Notes: generated by a model not told the origin, from the letters alone. A stretch of DNA of 64,000 nt from Gallionellaceae bacterium (GCA_028714875.1 JAQTLN010000013.1:52380-116379); one strand, 5' to 3'. Numbered from the stretch's first letter, positions 19,200 through 29,454 are shown. Program-made: numbers and translations.

Positions 19200-21443
19200 T
19201 TACGCCACACCCAGCAGCCGCTCGAACTCCCGCAGCGGCACCGGCCGGCTGAACAGGTAACCCTGGTAGGCGATGCAGCCGTACTGGTCGAGACGTTCGA
19301 GCTGGGCTTCGTTTTCCACGCCTTCGGCGATGACATCAAGGCCGAGGGTGCGGCCCATGGTGATGATGGTCTGGACGATGGCGGCGTCGTTGGCGTCGTG
19401 GGCGAGGTCGCGCACGAAAGAGCGGTCGATCTTGAGTTGGTCCAGCGGCAGGCGCTTGAGGTAGGAGAGCGAGGAAAATCCGGTGCCGAAGTCGTCCATC
19501 GAGAAGCTGATGCCGATGGCCTGTAGTGCTTGCATGCGGGTGATGCTGTCGGCGACGTTGTCGATCACCAGGCTTTCGGTGAGCTCGATCTTGAGCCGGG
19601 TAGGGTCGATGTCGTAGTCATCCAGCATGGCTTTCATGTCGGCGACAAAGCCGGGTTGTCTGAACTGGCGCGCGCTGACGTTGACCGCCAGACGCAGATC
19701 GCGGGTGGCGGGGTTGCCCGACCACGCCTTGATCTGGGCGCAGGCGGTTTGCATGACCCAGCGGCCGATGGGCAGGATCAGCCCGGTTTCTTCCGCCAGG
19801 GGGATGAAGATGTCCGGGCCGATCATGCCGCGTTCCGGGTGCTCCCAGCGCAGCAGAGCCTCGGCGCCGATGATGCGGCGCTTGCTGTCGATTTGTGGCT
19901 GATAGTGCAGGTACAACTGGCGCCGTTTCAGGGCGCGGCGCAGGTCGGCTTCCAGGGCGCCGCGTTCGTCCATCGCGGCCTGCATGGCGGGGTTGAAGAA
20001 GCGCAGGGTGTTGCGGCCGGCGTTCTTGGCTTGATACAGCGCCAGGTCGGCCTGTTTCAGCAACGATTCGATGCTGTCGTCGTGGCCGTGGAACAGGGTG
20101 ACGCCGAAGCTGGCGGTGCAGTGGAACTCGCTCTTGGCGAGGTCGTAGGGCAGGGCGAGGGCATCGCGCAGTTTTTCACCCACCTGGCGGGCCTGGATGG
20201 CGGCCTCGTCGGCGCAGTCGCTCAGGTCTTCCAGGAGCAGGACGAATTCATCGCCACCGAGGCGGGAAACGGTGTCATCCAGGCGCGAAACGGTATCGCA
20301 TTCGCGCAGGGTGATTTGCAGGCGGCATGCCACTTCGGTCAGCAACTGGTCGCCTACGGCATGGCCGCGGGTGTCGTTGAGGGTCTTGAAGTTGTCCAGG
20401 TCGAGGAACAGCACCGCGCCGTGGTGGTGATTGCGGCTGCTGCTCGCCAGCGCTTGCGCCAGGCGGTCATAGAGCAGGCGGCGGTTGGGCAGTTGCGTGA
20501 GCGGGTCGTAATAAGCGAGACGGTGGATTTCCGCTTCCGCCTCGCTGTTCTGGGTGATGTCGGAATAAGTGCCGACATAGTGGCTGATCTCGCCGCCCGG
20601 CTTGGCGACGGCGGTGATGGTCAGCCACTCGGCGTGGATCTTGCCGTCCTGGCGCCGATTCCATATTTCTCCCTGCCAGAAGCCCTTGTCCTGGATGGTG
20701 GACCACATGTGTCGGTAGAAGTCGCTGTCGTGGCGGCCGGAGTGCAGCAGCGCGGTGGTCTTGCCGATGGCTTCCTTGGCCGAGTAGCCGGTCAGCCGGG
20801 TAAAGGCCTGGTTGACGCGAACGATGATGCCGTCGGCATTGGTCACGATCATGCCCGCTTGCGACTCGAAGGCGATGGCGGTGATGCGCAAATCTTCCTC
20901 GGCCTTCTTGCGTTCCGTGATGTCGTTGACGCTCACCACGACCAAGCGCTCGTCGCCCAGTTGCAACGGACCCAGACCGATTTCGACGGGAAATTCGCCA
21001 CCATCGGTGCGCAGGCCATAGAAGTCTCCGCCGGCCATGCCCATGATGCGGTGCCGCGCTGGGCGTTCCGAATCGTTGCGGGAATCGCGGTGGGCGGCGC
21101 GGAAACGTTCGGGTATCAGGTCCTCGATGGTCAGTCCGGCCATGCACCCCATGGGGTAGCCGAACATGGCTTCGGCGCGGGCATTGGCCTGGGTGATGCG
21201 GCCATGTTGGTTCATTACCAGCATGGCGACTGGCGCGGCGCGCAGAATCAGGTGGGCGCTCGCCTCGCTTTCCCGCAAGGCGGCCTGGGAAACTTCCAGG
21301 GCGGCATGGGTTAGTCGCAGGGTTGTGTTTTGCGCTTCCAGTCGTTCCTGATTTGCCTGGAGTTCATGCAGGCGCGCGTCGACCGGGCAAGCCGGTGTTC
21401 CCGGCAGATTGCAAAGCGCGCCGGCGGGGCGAAGTCCGGCCAT
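19200..21443 (-). CDS. PAS-PAS-GGDEF-EAL cyclic-di-GMP signalling protein
   Basis: Tandem PAS; RLGGDEFVLLLEDL (GGDEF); EALLRWEHPERGMI and DDFGTGFSSLSYLKRLPLDQLKIDRSF (EAL). Confidence 0.95.
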   Translation of the reverse strand: MAGLRPAGALCNLPGTPACPVDARLHELQANQERLEAQNTTLRLTHAALEVSQAALRESEASAHLILRAAPVAMLVMNQHGRITQANARAEAMFGYPMGCMAGLTIEDLIPERFRAAHRDSRNDSERPARHRIMGMAGGDFYGLRTDGGEFPVEIGLGPLQLGDERLVVVSVNDITERKKAEEDLRITAIAFESQAGMIVTNADGIIVRVNQAFTRLTGYSAKEAIGKTTALLHSGRHDSDFYRHMWSTIQDKGFWQGEIWNRRQDGKIHAEWLTITAVAKPGGEISHYVGTYSDITQNSEAEAEIHRLAYYDPLTQLPNRRLLYDRLAQALASSSRNHHHGAVLFLDLDNFKTLNDTRGHAVGDQLLTEVACRLQITLRECDTVSRLDDTVSRLGGDEFVLLLEDLSDCADEAAIQARQVGEKLRDALALPYDLAKSEFHCTASFGVTLFHGHDDSIESLLKQADLALYQAKNAGRNTLRFFNPAMQAAMDERGALEADLRRALKRRQLYLHYQPQIDSKRRIIGAEALLRWEHPERGMIGPDIFIPLAEETGLILPIGRWVMQTACAQIKAWSGNPATRDLRLAVNVSARQFRQPGFVADMKAMLDDYDIDPTRLKIELTESLVIDNVADSITRMQALQAIGISFSMDDFGTGFSSLSYLKRLPLDQLKIDRSFVRDLAHDANDAAIVQTIITMGRTLGLDVIAEGVENEAQLERLDQYGCIAYQGYLFSRPVPLREFERLLGVA

Positions 21444-21665
21444 GATCTAGCTGGCCTTGTGGGCCGGGGTGGCCCATCCACAGACGATGATGTGAACCGC
21501 AAACATGTTCCGCTCCCTATTCCCGGTTCACCAACGCGCGCGGCAAATCGGAATCAGACAAAGCGGGACAGTTTTTTGGGTCCCGGGGTTACAGACAAAC
21601 TCGATACGGCGAATGCCTCTATCGGCCAACCTTTATCGGCAATGCGACGTAAATCTTTAACCGTA

Positions 21666-21727
21666 GGGCCGCGGGATGTGGTGAGGAGCGAACCGCATCG
21701 TTCGTACCTCACCACATCCCACGGCCC
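21666..21727. terminator. Long inverted repeat downstream of the ANTAR regulator
   Basis: gggccgcgggatgtggtgagg / cctcaccacatcccacggccc, 20 of 21 pairs. Confidence 0.45.
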
Positions 21728-21728
21728 G

Positions 21729-22280
21729 CTACTCCGGGCAAGTCCCCGTTTCCACCATCGCGCGCGCGATGCTTTCCAGTTTGAGCGAGCGGTCTCGGGC
21801 ATGTTTGCGCAAGCGTTCGAAGGCGGCCTGCTGATCGAGGTTCCAGGCGCGCATGGCGATGCCGACCGCCGTGCCGATGCTGCGGTTGCTCTGAAGCGCC
21901 GCGCGCAGGCCGTCGAATTCCAGGGAACGAGCCAGCGCGGCGCGCAGCATGGGTACGATGCGCGGCACATCGAGGGGCTTGATCAGATAGCCCAGCGCCC
22001 CGAGCTTCACCGCCTGTTGCACCAGTTCTTCATCGTCATAAGCGGTGAAGAACAGGAACGGCACCGTCGTTTCAGCGCGCAGGCGCCGCGCCAGTTCCAG
22101 ACCATCGAGGCCGGGCATGCGGATGTCGAGCAGGGCCAGGTCGGGTCGTTCGCTCTGGCACAGCGCCAGCGCGCGCGGGCCGTCGCGCGCCTCGACCACT
22201 TCGAAGCCGGCCTCGCGCAAGCCCTCGACCAGGGTGAACAGCACGACGCGGTCATCATCGGCGACCAGCAGTTTTGCCAT
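21729..22280 (-). CDS. ANTAR-domain response regulator (NasT/AmiR-like RNA-binding output)
   Basis: MAKLLVADDDRVVLFTLVEGLREAGFEVVEA receiver; C-terminal AWNLDQQAAFERLRKHARDRSLKLESIARAMVE fits ANTAR. Confidence 0.85.
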   Translation of the reverse strand: MAKLLVADDDRVVLFTLVEGLREAGFEVVEARDGPRALALCQSERPDLALLDIRMPGLDGLELARRLRAETTVPFLFFTAYDDEELVQQAVKLGALGYLIKPLDVPRIVPMLRAALARSLEFDGLRAALQSNRSIGTAVGIAMRAWNLDQQAAFERLRKHARDRSLKLESIARAMVETGTCPE

Positions 22281-22281
22281 G

Positions 22282-23361
22282 TCATATTCCTTTACGCGTA
22301 ATCGCCTGCACCACCGGGGCTTCCAGGCGTAGATGGGTGGTAAGCAGGTCGGCGGCATCCCGAGTAACAGACAGGTACGCGCCGCGTTCCGGCAACAGGG
22401 AGTTCACCAGGCGCAGGCCGGTCCGCAGGTCCGCACTGGTGCTCAGGTCGAACATCTCGTTCTCGGCCGAGGTGTTGCGAATGACGATATGAGCGTGCTC
22501 GCCATCGGCGCCAACGCTGACTTGCGGCGCGGCGGCCTGTTCCGGGGAATGTTTGACCGCATTGAGGATGAGTTCATTCAGGATCAGGGCGACGGCCACG
22601 GCTTCGTCGCGATTGATTTGTACCGGCTGGAACGAGGCGTGTTCGTTCTCGATGTGAAACTCGACTGCCCGTTGTGTCTGTTCCGACACGGTCAGGCAGA
22701 TATGCCTGACCGTGTCGCACAGTCGGATGGCCTCGTCCGGATCGGCGCTTTGCAGGCCATGCACCACGGCGATGGCGTGCACCTGGGTGATGGCCTTGTC
22801 CAGATGCGGGTCGAGTTCCAGGAATTTGCCCAGTTCCCGGCGCAGCAGGCCGACCACGCTTTGCAGGTTGTTCTTGATGCGGTGATGCACCTCGCGCACC
22901 AGGACTTCACGCTGCTTTTCCATGTCGGCCAGGCGTTGTTGTTCCAGTTGCTTGCGCGCGGTGATGTCGAGGGCGGCAAAACTCACGCCGCGTGAGAGAT
23001 CAGCCGGGTCTATCGGTACCGAGGAAAGCAGGATGTGGAGGATGGCGCCGTCTTTCGCTTGCCAGCGGGTTTCCACCACGCCGATGCCACGTTGCGCGAT
23101 CTGGGCGTATTTCTCTCGGCCGACATGATCGTATTCCGCCGCGCCGGGATAGAGCAGCCGCGTCGGTTGCCCGATCAATTCCTCTGATGAATAGCCGGTC
23201 AGCGCGGTCATGGCCGGGTTGACCGATTGAATGACGCGGTCGATGGTCAGGCCGATGCCCGCGGGAGAGGCTTGCAGGATGCCGCGCATTTGCGCCTCGG
23301 CGGGACAGCATCCCGCCTGGTTCTGTGCACGCCGTTCGATGCCGTTCCAGGGTTGTTCCAT
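22282..23361 (-). CDS. Soluble PAS-domain sensor histidine kinase (HisKA_2 type)
   Basis: PAS region; LVREVHHRIKNNLQSVVGLLRRE H-box; ends 1 nt before the ANTAR regulator ATG. Confidence 0.88.
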   Translation of the reverse strand: MEQPWNGIERRAQNQAGCCPAEAQMRGILQASPAGIGLTIDRVIQSVNPAMTALTGYSSEELIGQPTRLLYPGAAEYDHVGREKYAQIAQRGIGVVETRWQAKDGAILHILLSSVPIDPADLSRGVSFAALDITARKQLEQQRLADMEKQREVLVREVHHRIKNNLQSVVGLLRRELGKFLELDPHLDKAITQVHAIAVVHGLQSADPDEAIRLCDTVRHICLTVSEQTQRAVEFHIENEHASFQPVQINRDEAVAVALILNELILNAVKHSPEQAAAPQVSVGADGEHAHIVIRNTSAENEMFDLSTSADLRTGLRLVNSLLPERGAYLSVTRDAADLLTTHLRLEAPVVQAITRKGI

Positions 23362-23553
23362 TCCGCCTCATTCCCATGCCCGTCATGGGCCGGCTGCAAA
23401 AAATACCTGATTACCCTGATACAAACCAGGGGTAAATCAGTAAGCGGCCGGGCTTTCAGGGCGCAACGCCGGCCCGGCAGGCACGGGGAAAAGGCTAGAA
23501 TAGCGCGGTTTTTTGCCCCGCCTGTTTTGCTCGCAACGAGCCACCTTGACACC

Positions 23554-24936
23554 ATGCCCCGATCCGATTCCAACCCGATGACTTCCACCGAACGCCGCGC
23601 CGCCATTTCCCTGGCCGGCATATTCGGGCTGCGTATGTTGGGCATGTTCCTGATCCTGCCGGTGTTCGCGCTGTACGCCAAAACCCTGCCCGGCGGCGAC
23701 GACCACACCCTGATCGGCCTCGCCCTGGGCATGTACGGCCTGACCCAGGCGATCTTGATGATTCCCTTCGGCATGGCTTCGGATCGTTTCGGGCGCAAGC
23801 CGGTGATCATCGTCGGTCTGGTGATCTTCGCCCTGGGCAGCTTTTACGCGGCGAACGCCACGGACCTCTGGGGGGTCATGATCGGCCGCGCGCTGCAAGG
23901 CGCGGGCGCCATTTCAGCGGCGCTGACGGCGTTGCTGGCGGACCTGACGCGCGAGGAAAAACGTACCCAGGCGATGGCCATGATCGGCAGCACCATCGGC
24001 CTGGCCTTCGCCGTTTCCCTGGCGACGGGGCCGGCGTTCTATCACTGGATCGGCGTGCCCGGCATGTTCGCCATGACCGGCGTGCTGGCGCTGCTGGCGA
24101 TTCTGGTGGTCAAGTTCGTCACGCCCAACCCTGGCAAGACCGCCTTCCACTCGGACGCCGAAGCCAATCCGGCGCGGCTGGGCGATGTCATGCGCAATGT
24201 CGAACTGTTGCGCCTGAACTGGGGCATCTTTTCCCTGCACGCGGCGCAGATGGCCATGTTCATCGTCGTGCCCTTCGCCCTGGTGCGCGGCGGCCTGGAT
24301 GCGCAACACCACTGGCAGGTCTACCTGCCGGTGCTGCTGGCGTCCCTGGTGCTGCTGGTGCCGGTCATCATCTATGGCGAAAAGCGCGGCGAACTGAAAA
24401 AGGTGTTCGTGGCCGCCATCGCCCTGATGTTCGTCGCCCAGATCGGCCTGGCCTTTTCCATGCACCTGTTCTGGGGCGTTGTGGCGGCGCTGTTCATCTA
24501 CTTCGTGGCTTTCAACATCCTGGAAGCCAGCCTGCCTTCGCTGGTTTCCAAAATCGCCCCGCCCGAGGCCAAGGGCACGGCGATGGGCGTCTACAACACC
24601 TCACAGGCGCTCGGCATGTTCTTCGGCGGCCTCGTCGGCGGCTGGCTGGCGCAACACCAGGGCTTCGCCGCCGTGTTCGCGTTCTGCGCCGGGTTGATGG
24701 GAATCTGGTTGTTGCTGGCCGCGCGCATGGTGCCGCCGCCGCGCGTGAAAACCCAGATGTTCCACGTCGGCGCGCTGAGCGCCGACGAGGCGCAGCGCCT
24801 GGCGAGCAAGCTCACGGTATTCGTCGGCGTGGAAGCGGTGACCGTGTTGCCGGAGGAAGGCTCTGTGCTGCTCAAGGTGAGCCAGAACGGTTGGGATGAG
24901 GAAGGCGTGAAACATTTACTGCAAGGAGGACATTGA
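23554..24936 (+). CDS. MFS transporter, YajR-like with C-terminal small domain
   Basis: GLALGMYGLTQAILMIPFGMASDRFGRKPVI; soluble tail KLTVFVGVEAVTVLPEEGSVLLKV. Confidence 0.9.
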   Translation: MPRSDSNPMTSTERRAAISLAGIFGLRMLGMFLILPVFALYAKTLPGGDDHTLIGLALGMYGLTQAILMIPFGMASDRFGRKPVIIVGLVIFALGSFYAANATDLWGVMIGRALQGAGAISAALTALLADLTREEKRTQAMAMIGSTIGLAFAVSLATGPAFYHWIGVPGMFAMTGVLALLAILVVKFVTPNPGKTAFHSDAEANPARLGDVMRNVELLRLNWGIFSLHAAQMAMFIVVPFALVRGGLDAQHHWQVYLPVLLASLVLLVPVIIYGEKRGELKKVFVAAIALMFVAQIGLAFSMHLFWGVVAALFIYFVAFNILEASLPSLVSKIAPPEAKGTAMGVYNTSQALGMFFGGLVGGWLAQHQGFAAVFAFCAGLMGIWLLLAARMVPPPRVKTQMFHVGALSADEAQRLASKLTVFVGVEAVTVLPEEGSVLLKVSQNGWDEEGVKHLLQGGH

Positions 24937-25434
24937 ATGGCTTCGGTGAACAAGGTGATCATTATCGGAAACCTCGGAAAAGACCCCGAGATGCGCTATA
25001 TGCCCAGCGGCGATGCCATCGCCAACCTGCGCATCGCGACGACCGACAAGTTCAAGGATCGCAATGGCGAAATGCAGGAAGCGACCGAATGGCATTCGGT
25101 GGCGTTTTTCGGCAAGACGGCCGAAATCTGCGGCCAGTATTTGAAGAAGGGAAGCCAGATCTACGTGGAAGGCAGCCTGCGCACGCGCAAGTGGCAAGAC
25201 AAGGACGGCAATGACCGCTACACCACCGAGATTCGTGGCGACCGTATGCAGATGCTGGGTGGCCGAGGCGGCGGCGGTGGCGGTGGTGGCATGGCCGACT
25301 ACGACGCGCCGCCGATGGACAGCGCCCCGCGCGGCAAACCGTCGGGCGGTACCGGCGGCGGGTCTTCGAGTGGTTCTTCAGGGGCTTCCTCGGGCGGCGG
25401 CTTCGGGGATATGGACGACGATATTCCGTTTTGA
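24937..25434 (+). CDS. ssb: Single-stranded DNA-binding protein
   Basis: [39 protein letters not shown]; Gly-rich linker and DDDIPF acidic tip. Confidence 0.97.
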   Translation: MASVNKVIIIGNLGKDPEMRYMPSGDAIANLRIATTDKFKDRNGEMQEATEWHSVAFFGKTAEICGQYLKKGSQIYVEGSLRTRKWQDKDGNDRYTTEIRGDRMQMLGGRGGGGGGGGMADYDAPPMDSAPRGKPSGGTGGGSSSGSSGASSGGGFGDMDDDIPF

Positions 25435-25492
25435 AACGGGCCGGGACGAGCGCTGTTTTCCGCTCCTCCCGCGAAGCTTCCAACAGCCGCGG

Positions 25493-25527
25493 AGCCCGGC
25501 GCTCTCACAGGGAGCGCCGGGCTTTTT
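25493..25527 (+). terminator. Rho-independent terminator after ssb
   Basis: agcccggcgctc tcacagg gagcgccgggct ttttt. Confidence 0.8.
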
Positions 25528-25589
25528 GCTGGCGAGGCGGATTGATCGGGGTTCACGCGCCATCGCCACGTTTTCTGCCGACCTCTCAT

Positions 25590-25659
25590 GTAGCGCGGGC
25601 GTCTCGCCGGCATCTACCTACTGATCAGGCCCACGAAGCCGGCGAGACGCCCGCGCTAC
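25590..25659. repeat. Perfect 22-bp inverted repeat, ssb-fliK intergenic
   Basis: gtagcgcgggcgtctcgccggc / gccggcgagacgcccgcgctac with a 26-nt spacer. Confidence 0.8.
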
Positions 25660-25748
25660 CCGCTGTCCTCGGCTAATGGCCGATCCGGGAGAATCCGAGG
25701 CCGGCATGAAACCTGCTAATAAGCCACCCGGATGAACCGGAGAATTTC

Positions 25749-26810
25749 ATGGCTGATTTCATGACCGTGCTGGCGGCTTCCCAGAAACAGGCCACAGGTG
25801 GCAAACCGACCAACCTACTGGCAAGCCTGTTGCCTGAGGGTTTGTTTGGTAGCGTGTTGTCGGCAAAACTCGATCCGTCGCTGGATGTGGCTGCCCTGCC
25901 GGCTCTGCCTCCGGCCTTGCCCGCGGCGCTGGCTGATGGGCTTTCCGCTCCGATCAAGCCGGGAGGCAAGAAGGCGGCGGTTGAGGCGGATACGAACCTG
26001 ACTGCCGAAGCTCAGGTTGCCGTTCTTCCCGCGATCATCGACAAGAATGTCGGTCAGCGAGCGCAATTGGAGGAGGTCCGTCCGAGCGCCGCCGGCGTGT
26101 CACGCGACCCGATGGCGGCGGCAAGTTCTGCCGGTTCCGGCGTGGCGCGGGGGCAAGAGTTGCCGGTTGTCGATCGCCCACGGTTGATGGTCGGTTCGGA
26201 AGGCGCGAGCGTGGCAACAGTGAGCGCGGCAACTGCGAGCGCCGCCACGGCAGCCACGCCGCTGCTGGCGGCCGCCACCGATACGCCGCTCGATGCGTCG
26301 CCAGCGACGGACATGACAGGTGTGCATGCCGCGCGTCACTTGGGTCAATTCGAACAGGTCGTGCGTGCCCCTGAGTCCCGTGTGCAGGTGGCGCTCGAAA
26401 CCCCGGTGCGCGGCCAGGCTTTCCCGGCCGAGTTTTCCGAGAAGGTCGTCTGGCTGGCGGGACGCCAATCGCAGTGGGCGGATATGTCGTTGAATCCGCC
26501 GCAACTGGGTGCCATCGAAGTGCGTCTTTCTCTTTCCGGAGGCGAGGCCGGGGCGCAGTTCTTCTCGCCGCATCCCGCTGTGCGTGATGCCATCGAGGCG
26601 GCTTTGCCCAGGTTGCGTGAATTGATGGCTCAGGCCGGCATTGCCCTGGGCGACGCGCAAGTCCGCGATGAGGCCTTCGCGCGGCGCGAATCGGGTGCCT
26701 CAAATCAGAACGGCGGTGGCAATGCAAATCCCGGAGAAACAGCGTTCCCGGGCGCGCCTATTGCCATGCATACCCGCGCGGGCCTCGGCCTGGTGGACCT
26801 CTACGTTTAA
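25749..26810 (+). CDS. fliK: Flagellar hook-length control protein
   Basis: C-terminal WADMSLNPPQLGAIEVRLSLSGGEAGAQFFSPHPAVRDAIEAALPRLRELMAQAGIALGDAQV; upstream of fliL. Confidence 0.88.
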   Translation: MADFMTVLAASQKQATGGKPTNLLASLLPEGLFGSVLSAKLDPSLDVAALPALPPALPAALADGLSAPIKPGGKKAAVEADTNLTAEAQVAVLPAIIDKNVGQRAQLEEVRPSAAGVSRDPMAAASSAGSGVARGQELPVVDRPRLMVGSEGASVATVSAATASAATAATPLLAAATDTPLDASPATDMTGVHAARHLGQFEQVVRAPESRVQVALETPVRGQAFPAEFSEKVVWLAGRQSQWADMSLNPPQLGAIEVRLSLSGGEAGAQFFSPHPAVRDAIEAALPRLRELMAQAGIALGDAQVRDEAFARRESGASNQNGGGNANPGETAFPGAPIAMHTRAGLGLVDLYV

Positions 26811-26843
26811 CTCCCTTTAAGTCCCGATTCTCAAGAAATCTCC

Positions 26844-26873
26844 GCGCCTTCCGATAAACACGTTGGAAGGCGC
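26844..26873. terminator. Stem-loop after fliK
   Basis: gcgccttcc gataaacacgtt ggaaggcgc; no strong T-tract. Confidence 0.4.
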
Positions 26874-26978
26874 TTGCCTTCGCGCTTGGCGTGTCGTAAT
26901 AAAGAACTTAAGCTTTTTTCACGAACACGCTGTTTTTGTGTGATATTTTGTTTGTAATAGCAATTGGAGAGAGACCCT

Positions 26979-27509
26979 ATGTCCAAGGAAGCAGCCGCCC
27001 CAGCCGAAGGCGAAGCGCCCAAGAAGAAAAGCAAGTTGCTCATCATCATCATCGCGGTGCTCGCCGTCGTGTTGATCGGTGGGGGCGCGGGTGCTTATCT
27101 GTTGCTGTCCAAACCGTCGGCCGAGAAGAAGGCCAAGGCGGGGCATGGCGATGAAGAGGCCTCCGCCGATGACGAGGAAGACGGCGACCACGAGGAAGGC
27201 CATCCGGTTTACGAGAAGTTGGAAACCTTCACCGTCAACCTGGCCGACCAGGAGTCCTATCTTCAGACCGAAGTGCAATTGATGGTGGCGGATGCCAAGG
27301 TGCAGGAAAAGCTCAAGATGCACATGCCCGAAGTGCGTGATGCCCTGATTCGCCTGTTGTCCAGCAAGACCGCCGAGGAGTTGGCGCAGCCGGAGGGCAA
27401 GGACAAGCTCGCCCAGGAAGTTCAGAAGGCCGTGAATGATGTTCTCGGCGTGAAGAAGAAGTCCAAGGGTGTGAAGAAAGTGCTGTTCGCGGCCTTCATC
27501 ATCCAGTAA
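26979..27509 (+). CDS. fliL: Flagellar basal body-associated protein FliL
   Basis: Single TM helix, YEKLETFTVNLADQESYLQTEVQLMV; followed by fliM. Confidence 0.93.
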   Translation: MSKEAAAPAEGEAPKKKSKLLIIIIAVLAVVLIGGGAGAYLLLSKPSAEKKAKAGHGDEEASADDEEDGDHEEGHPVYEKLETFTVNLADQESYLQTEVQLMVADAKVQEKLKMHMPEVRDALIRLLSSKTAEELAQPEGKDKLAQEVQKAVNDVLGVKKKSKGVKKVLFAAFIIQ

Positions 27510-27530
27510 GGGCGGACGGCGGAGGCGCTC

Positions 27531-28529
27531 GTGGCTGACGACATCCTTTCCCAGGAGGAAGTTGACGCTCTGCTGCGCGGGGTGACCGGTGAGCCCGACG
27601 ACGCGGCGGCCGAGGAGGGCGGCGCTGGCGTTCGGGCTTATGACATCGGTCGCCAGGAACGCATCGTGCGTGGGCGCATGCCCACGCTGGAAATCATCAA
27701 TGAGCGCTTCGCGCGCAATTTCCGCGTCGGCCTGTTCAATCTGATCCGCCGTAGCGCGGAGATTTCCGTGGGGCCGGTGACGGTCATCAAGTACAGCGAG
27801 TTCGTGCGCAATCTGGTGGTTCCCACCAACCTGAACATGGTGCACATGAACCCGCTACGCGGCACCGCGCTGTTCGTGTTCGACCCGAACCTGGTGTTCC
27901 TGGTGGTGGATAACCTGTTCGGTGGTGATGGGCGTTATCACATGCGTGTGGAAGGACGTGATTTCACGCCGACCGAGCAGCGCATCATCAGAAAGATTCT
28001 GGAGGTCGCCTTCGAGGAAATGAAAAAGGCCTGGGAAACCATTTACCCGGTCGACTTCGAGTATGTGCGTTCGGAAATGAACACCCAGTTCGCCAACATC
28101 GCCACGCCGACCGAAGTGGTGGTGGTCAGCACCTTCAACATTGAACTGGGCTCCGGCGGCGGCGATTTCCACGTATGCATGCCCTACAGTATGATCGAGC
28201 CGATACGCGATCAGCTCTCCAGCACGATGCAGGCCGACCGGGCCGAGCTGGACGAGCGTTGGGTGTCGCAGATGTCTCTACAGGTGCAGGACGCGGAAGT
28301 GGAACTGGTCGCGAATCTCGGCCAGGCACCCGTGACCCTGCGCCAGATTGTCGATCTCAAGGTGGGTGATGTGATCTCCCTGGATGTTCCGGAAGCGGTG
28401 GTGGCTCAAGTCGATGGCGTGCCGTTGTTCCAATGCCATTACGGCCAGAAGAACGGACAGTTGGCCCTCAAGGTCGACCGTGTGCTGCAAGGGCAGGATC
28501 GCCTGGCCTGCGTCGGGAGCAAACGATGA
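27531..28529 (+). CDS. fliM: Flagellar motor switch protein FliM (GTG start)
   Basis: MADDILSQEEVDALLRGVTGE; ERIVRGRMPTLEIINERFARNFR. Confidence 0.97.
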   Translation: MADDILSQEEVDALLRGVTGEPDDAAAEEGGAGVRAYDIGRQERIVRGRMPTLEIINERFARNFRVGLFNLIRRSAEISVGPVTVIKYSEFVRNLVVPTNLNMVHMNPLRGTALFVFDPNLVFLVVDNLFGGDGRYHMRVEGRDFTPTEQRIIRKILEVAFEEMKKAWETIYPVDFEYVRSEMNTQFANIATPTEVVVVSTFNIELGSGGGDFHVCMPYSMIEPIRDQLSSTMQADRAELDERWVSQMSLQVQDAEVELVANLGQAPVTLRQIVDLKVGDVISLDVPEAVVAQVDGVPLFQCHYGQKNGQLALKVDRVLQGQDRLACVGSKR

Positions 28530-29038
28530 GCGAAGACGCGCAAAAGCAGGAAGACATTTCCGCCGATGACTGGGCGGCCGCGCTGGCCGAGCAAGAGACG
28601 GATGCCCCGGCCGATGCCGCCGCCGACGCGGGCATGGATGATTGGGCCGCAGCCCTGGCGGAACAGGATGTCGTCGATAAAGCCGCCGCGGAGGCGCCCG
28701 CCATGGCGGCGGATACTGGCGCGCTCAAGGCGCCGATATTCCAGAACTTCGATAGCGACAAGGTAGCGCCCGCCGCCAACAACCTCGATCTGATTCTCGA
28801 TATTCCGGTTCACCTCACGGTGGAACTGGGCCGCACCAAGATCGCCATCCGCAACCTGTTGCAACTGGCGCAAGGTTCCGTGGTGGAACTCGACGGCCTG
28901 GCCGGCGAACCGATGGATGTGCTGGTCAACGGCTGCCTGATCGCCCAGGGCGAAGTGGTGGTGGTCAACGACAAGTTCGGCATCCGCCTCACCGACATCA
29001 TCAGCCCGGCCGAGCGCCTGCGTCGGATCAACCGATGA
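28526..29038 (+). CDS. fliN: Flagellar motor switch protein FliN
   Basis: LDIPVHLTVELGRTKIAIRNLLQLAQGSVVELDGLAGEPMDVLVNG; ATGA overlap with fliM. Confidence 0.97.
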   Translation: MSEDAQKQEDISADDWAAALAEQETDAPADAAADAGMDDWAAALAEQDVVDKAAAEAPAMAADTGALKAPIFQNFDSDKVAPAANNLDLILDIPVHLTVELGRTKIAIRNLLQLAQGSVVELDGLAGEPMDVLVNGCLIAQGEVVVVNDKFGIRLTDIISPAERLRRINR

Positions 29039-29454
29039 AGCGGCTTTTTTTGGCCGCCGTGCTGCTCGCCAGCCCGGCCTGGGCGACCGGCAACCCCACC
29101 GCCGCGCCTCCCGCCCTTTCCACGGGTAGCGTGCTGTTCCAGGGTCTGCTCGGCCTGCTCATCGTGTTGGCGGCCATGATGGTGTTCTTCTGGTTCATGC
29201 GCCGTTTTTCCCCCGGCCAGACCGGCGCGCAGGGCGTGGTCAAGGTGGTGGGCGGGGTCATGCTGGGCACGCGGGAGAAACTGGTGGTGGTGGAGGTCGG
29301 TGATACCTGGCTGCTGCTGGGCGTCGGCGGTGGTCAGGTGAACGCCCTCCACAGCCTGCCACGTCCCGAGGGGATAAGCGCCCCGGCCCCGCACGACCCC
29401 CTGTCGGGCTTCTCCGACAAGCTCAAGGAAGTGCTACGCAGGCGTGAGGGGTGA
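29035..29454 (+). CDS. fliO: Flagellar biosynthetic protein FliO
   Basis: Small membrane protein between fliN and fliP; VVKVVGGVMLGTREKLVVVEVGDTWLLLGVG. Confidence 0.9.
   Translation: MKRLFLAAVLLASPAWATGNPTAAPPALSTGSVLFQGLLGLLIVLAAMMVFFWFMRRFSPGQTGAQGVVKVVGGVMLGTREKLVVVEVGDTWLLLGVGGGQVNALHSLPRPEGISAPAPHDPLSGFSDKLKEVLRRREG

Noticed and set aside
19530-21314. 594-aa ORF antisense to the GGDEF-EAL gene
   Set aside because: Composition typical of an antisense frame; the GGDEF/EAL motifs prove the minus strand is coding.
21666-21727. ANTAR-target dual hexaloop
   Set aside because: The inner loops do not show the expected A at position 1 and G at position 4; more like a terminator or palindromic repeat.
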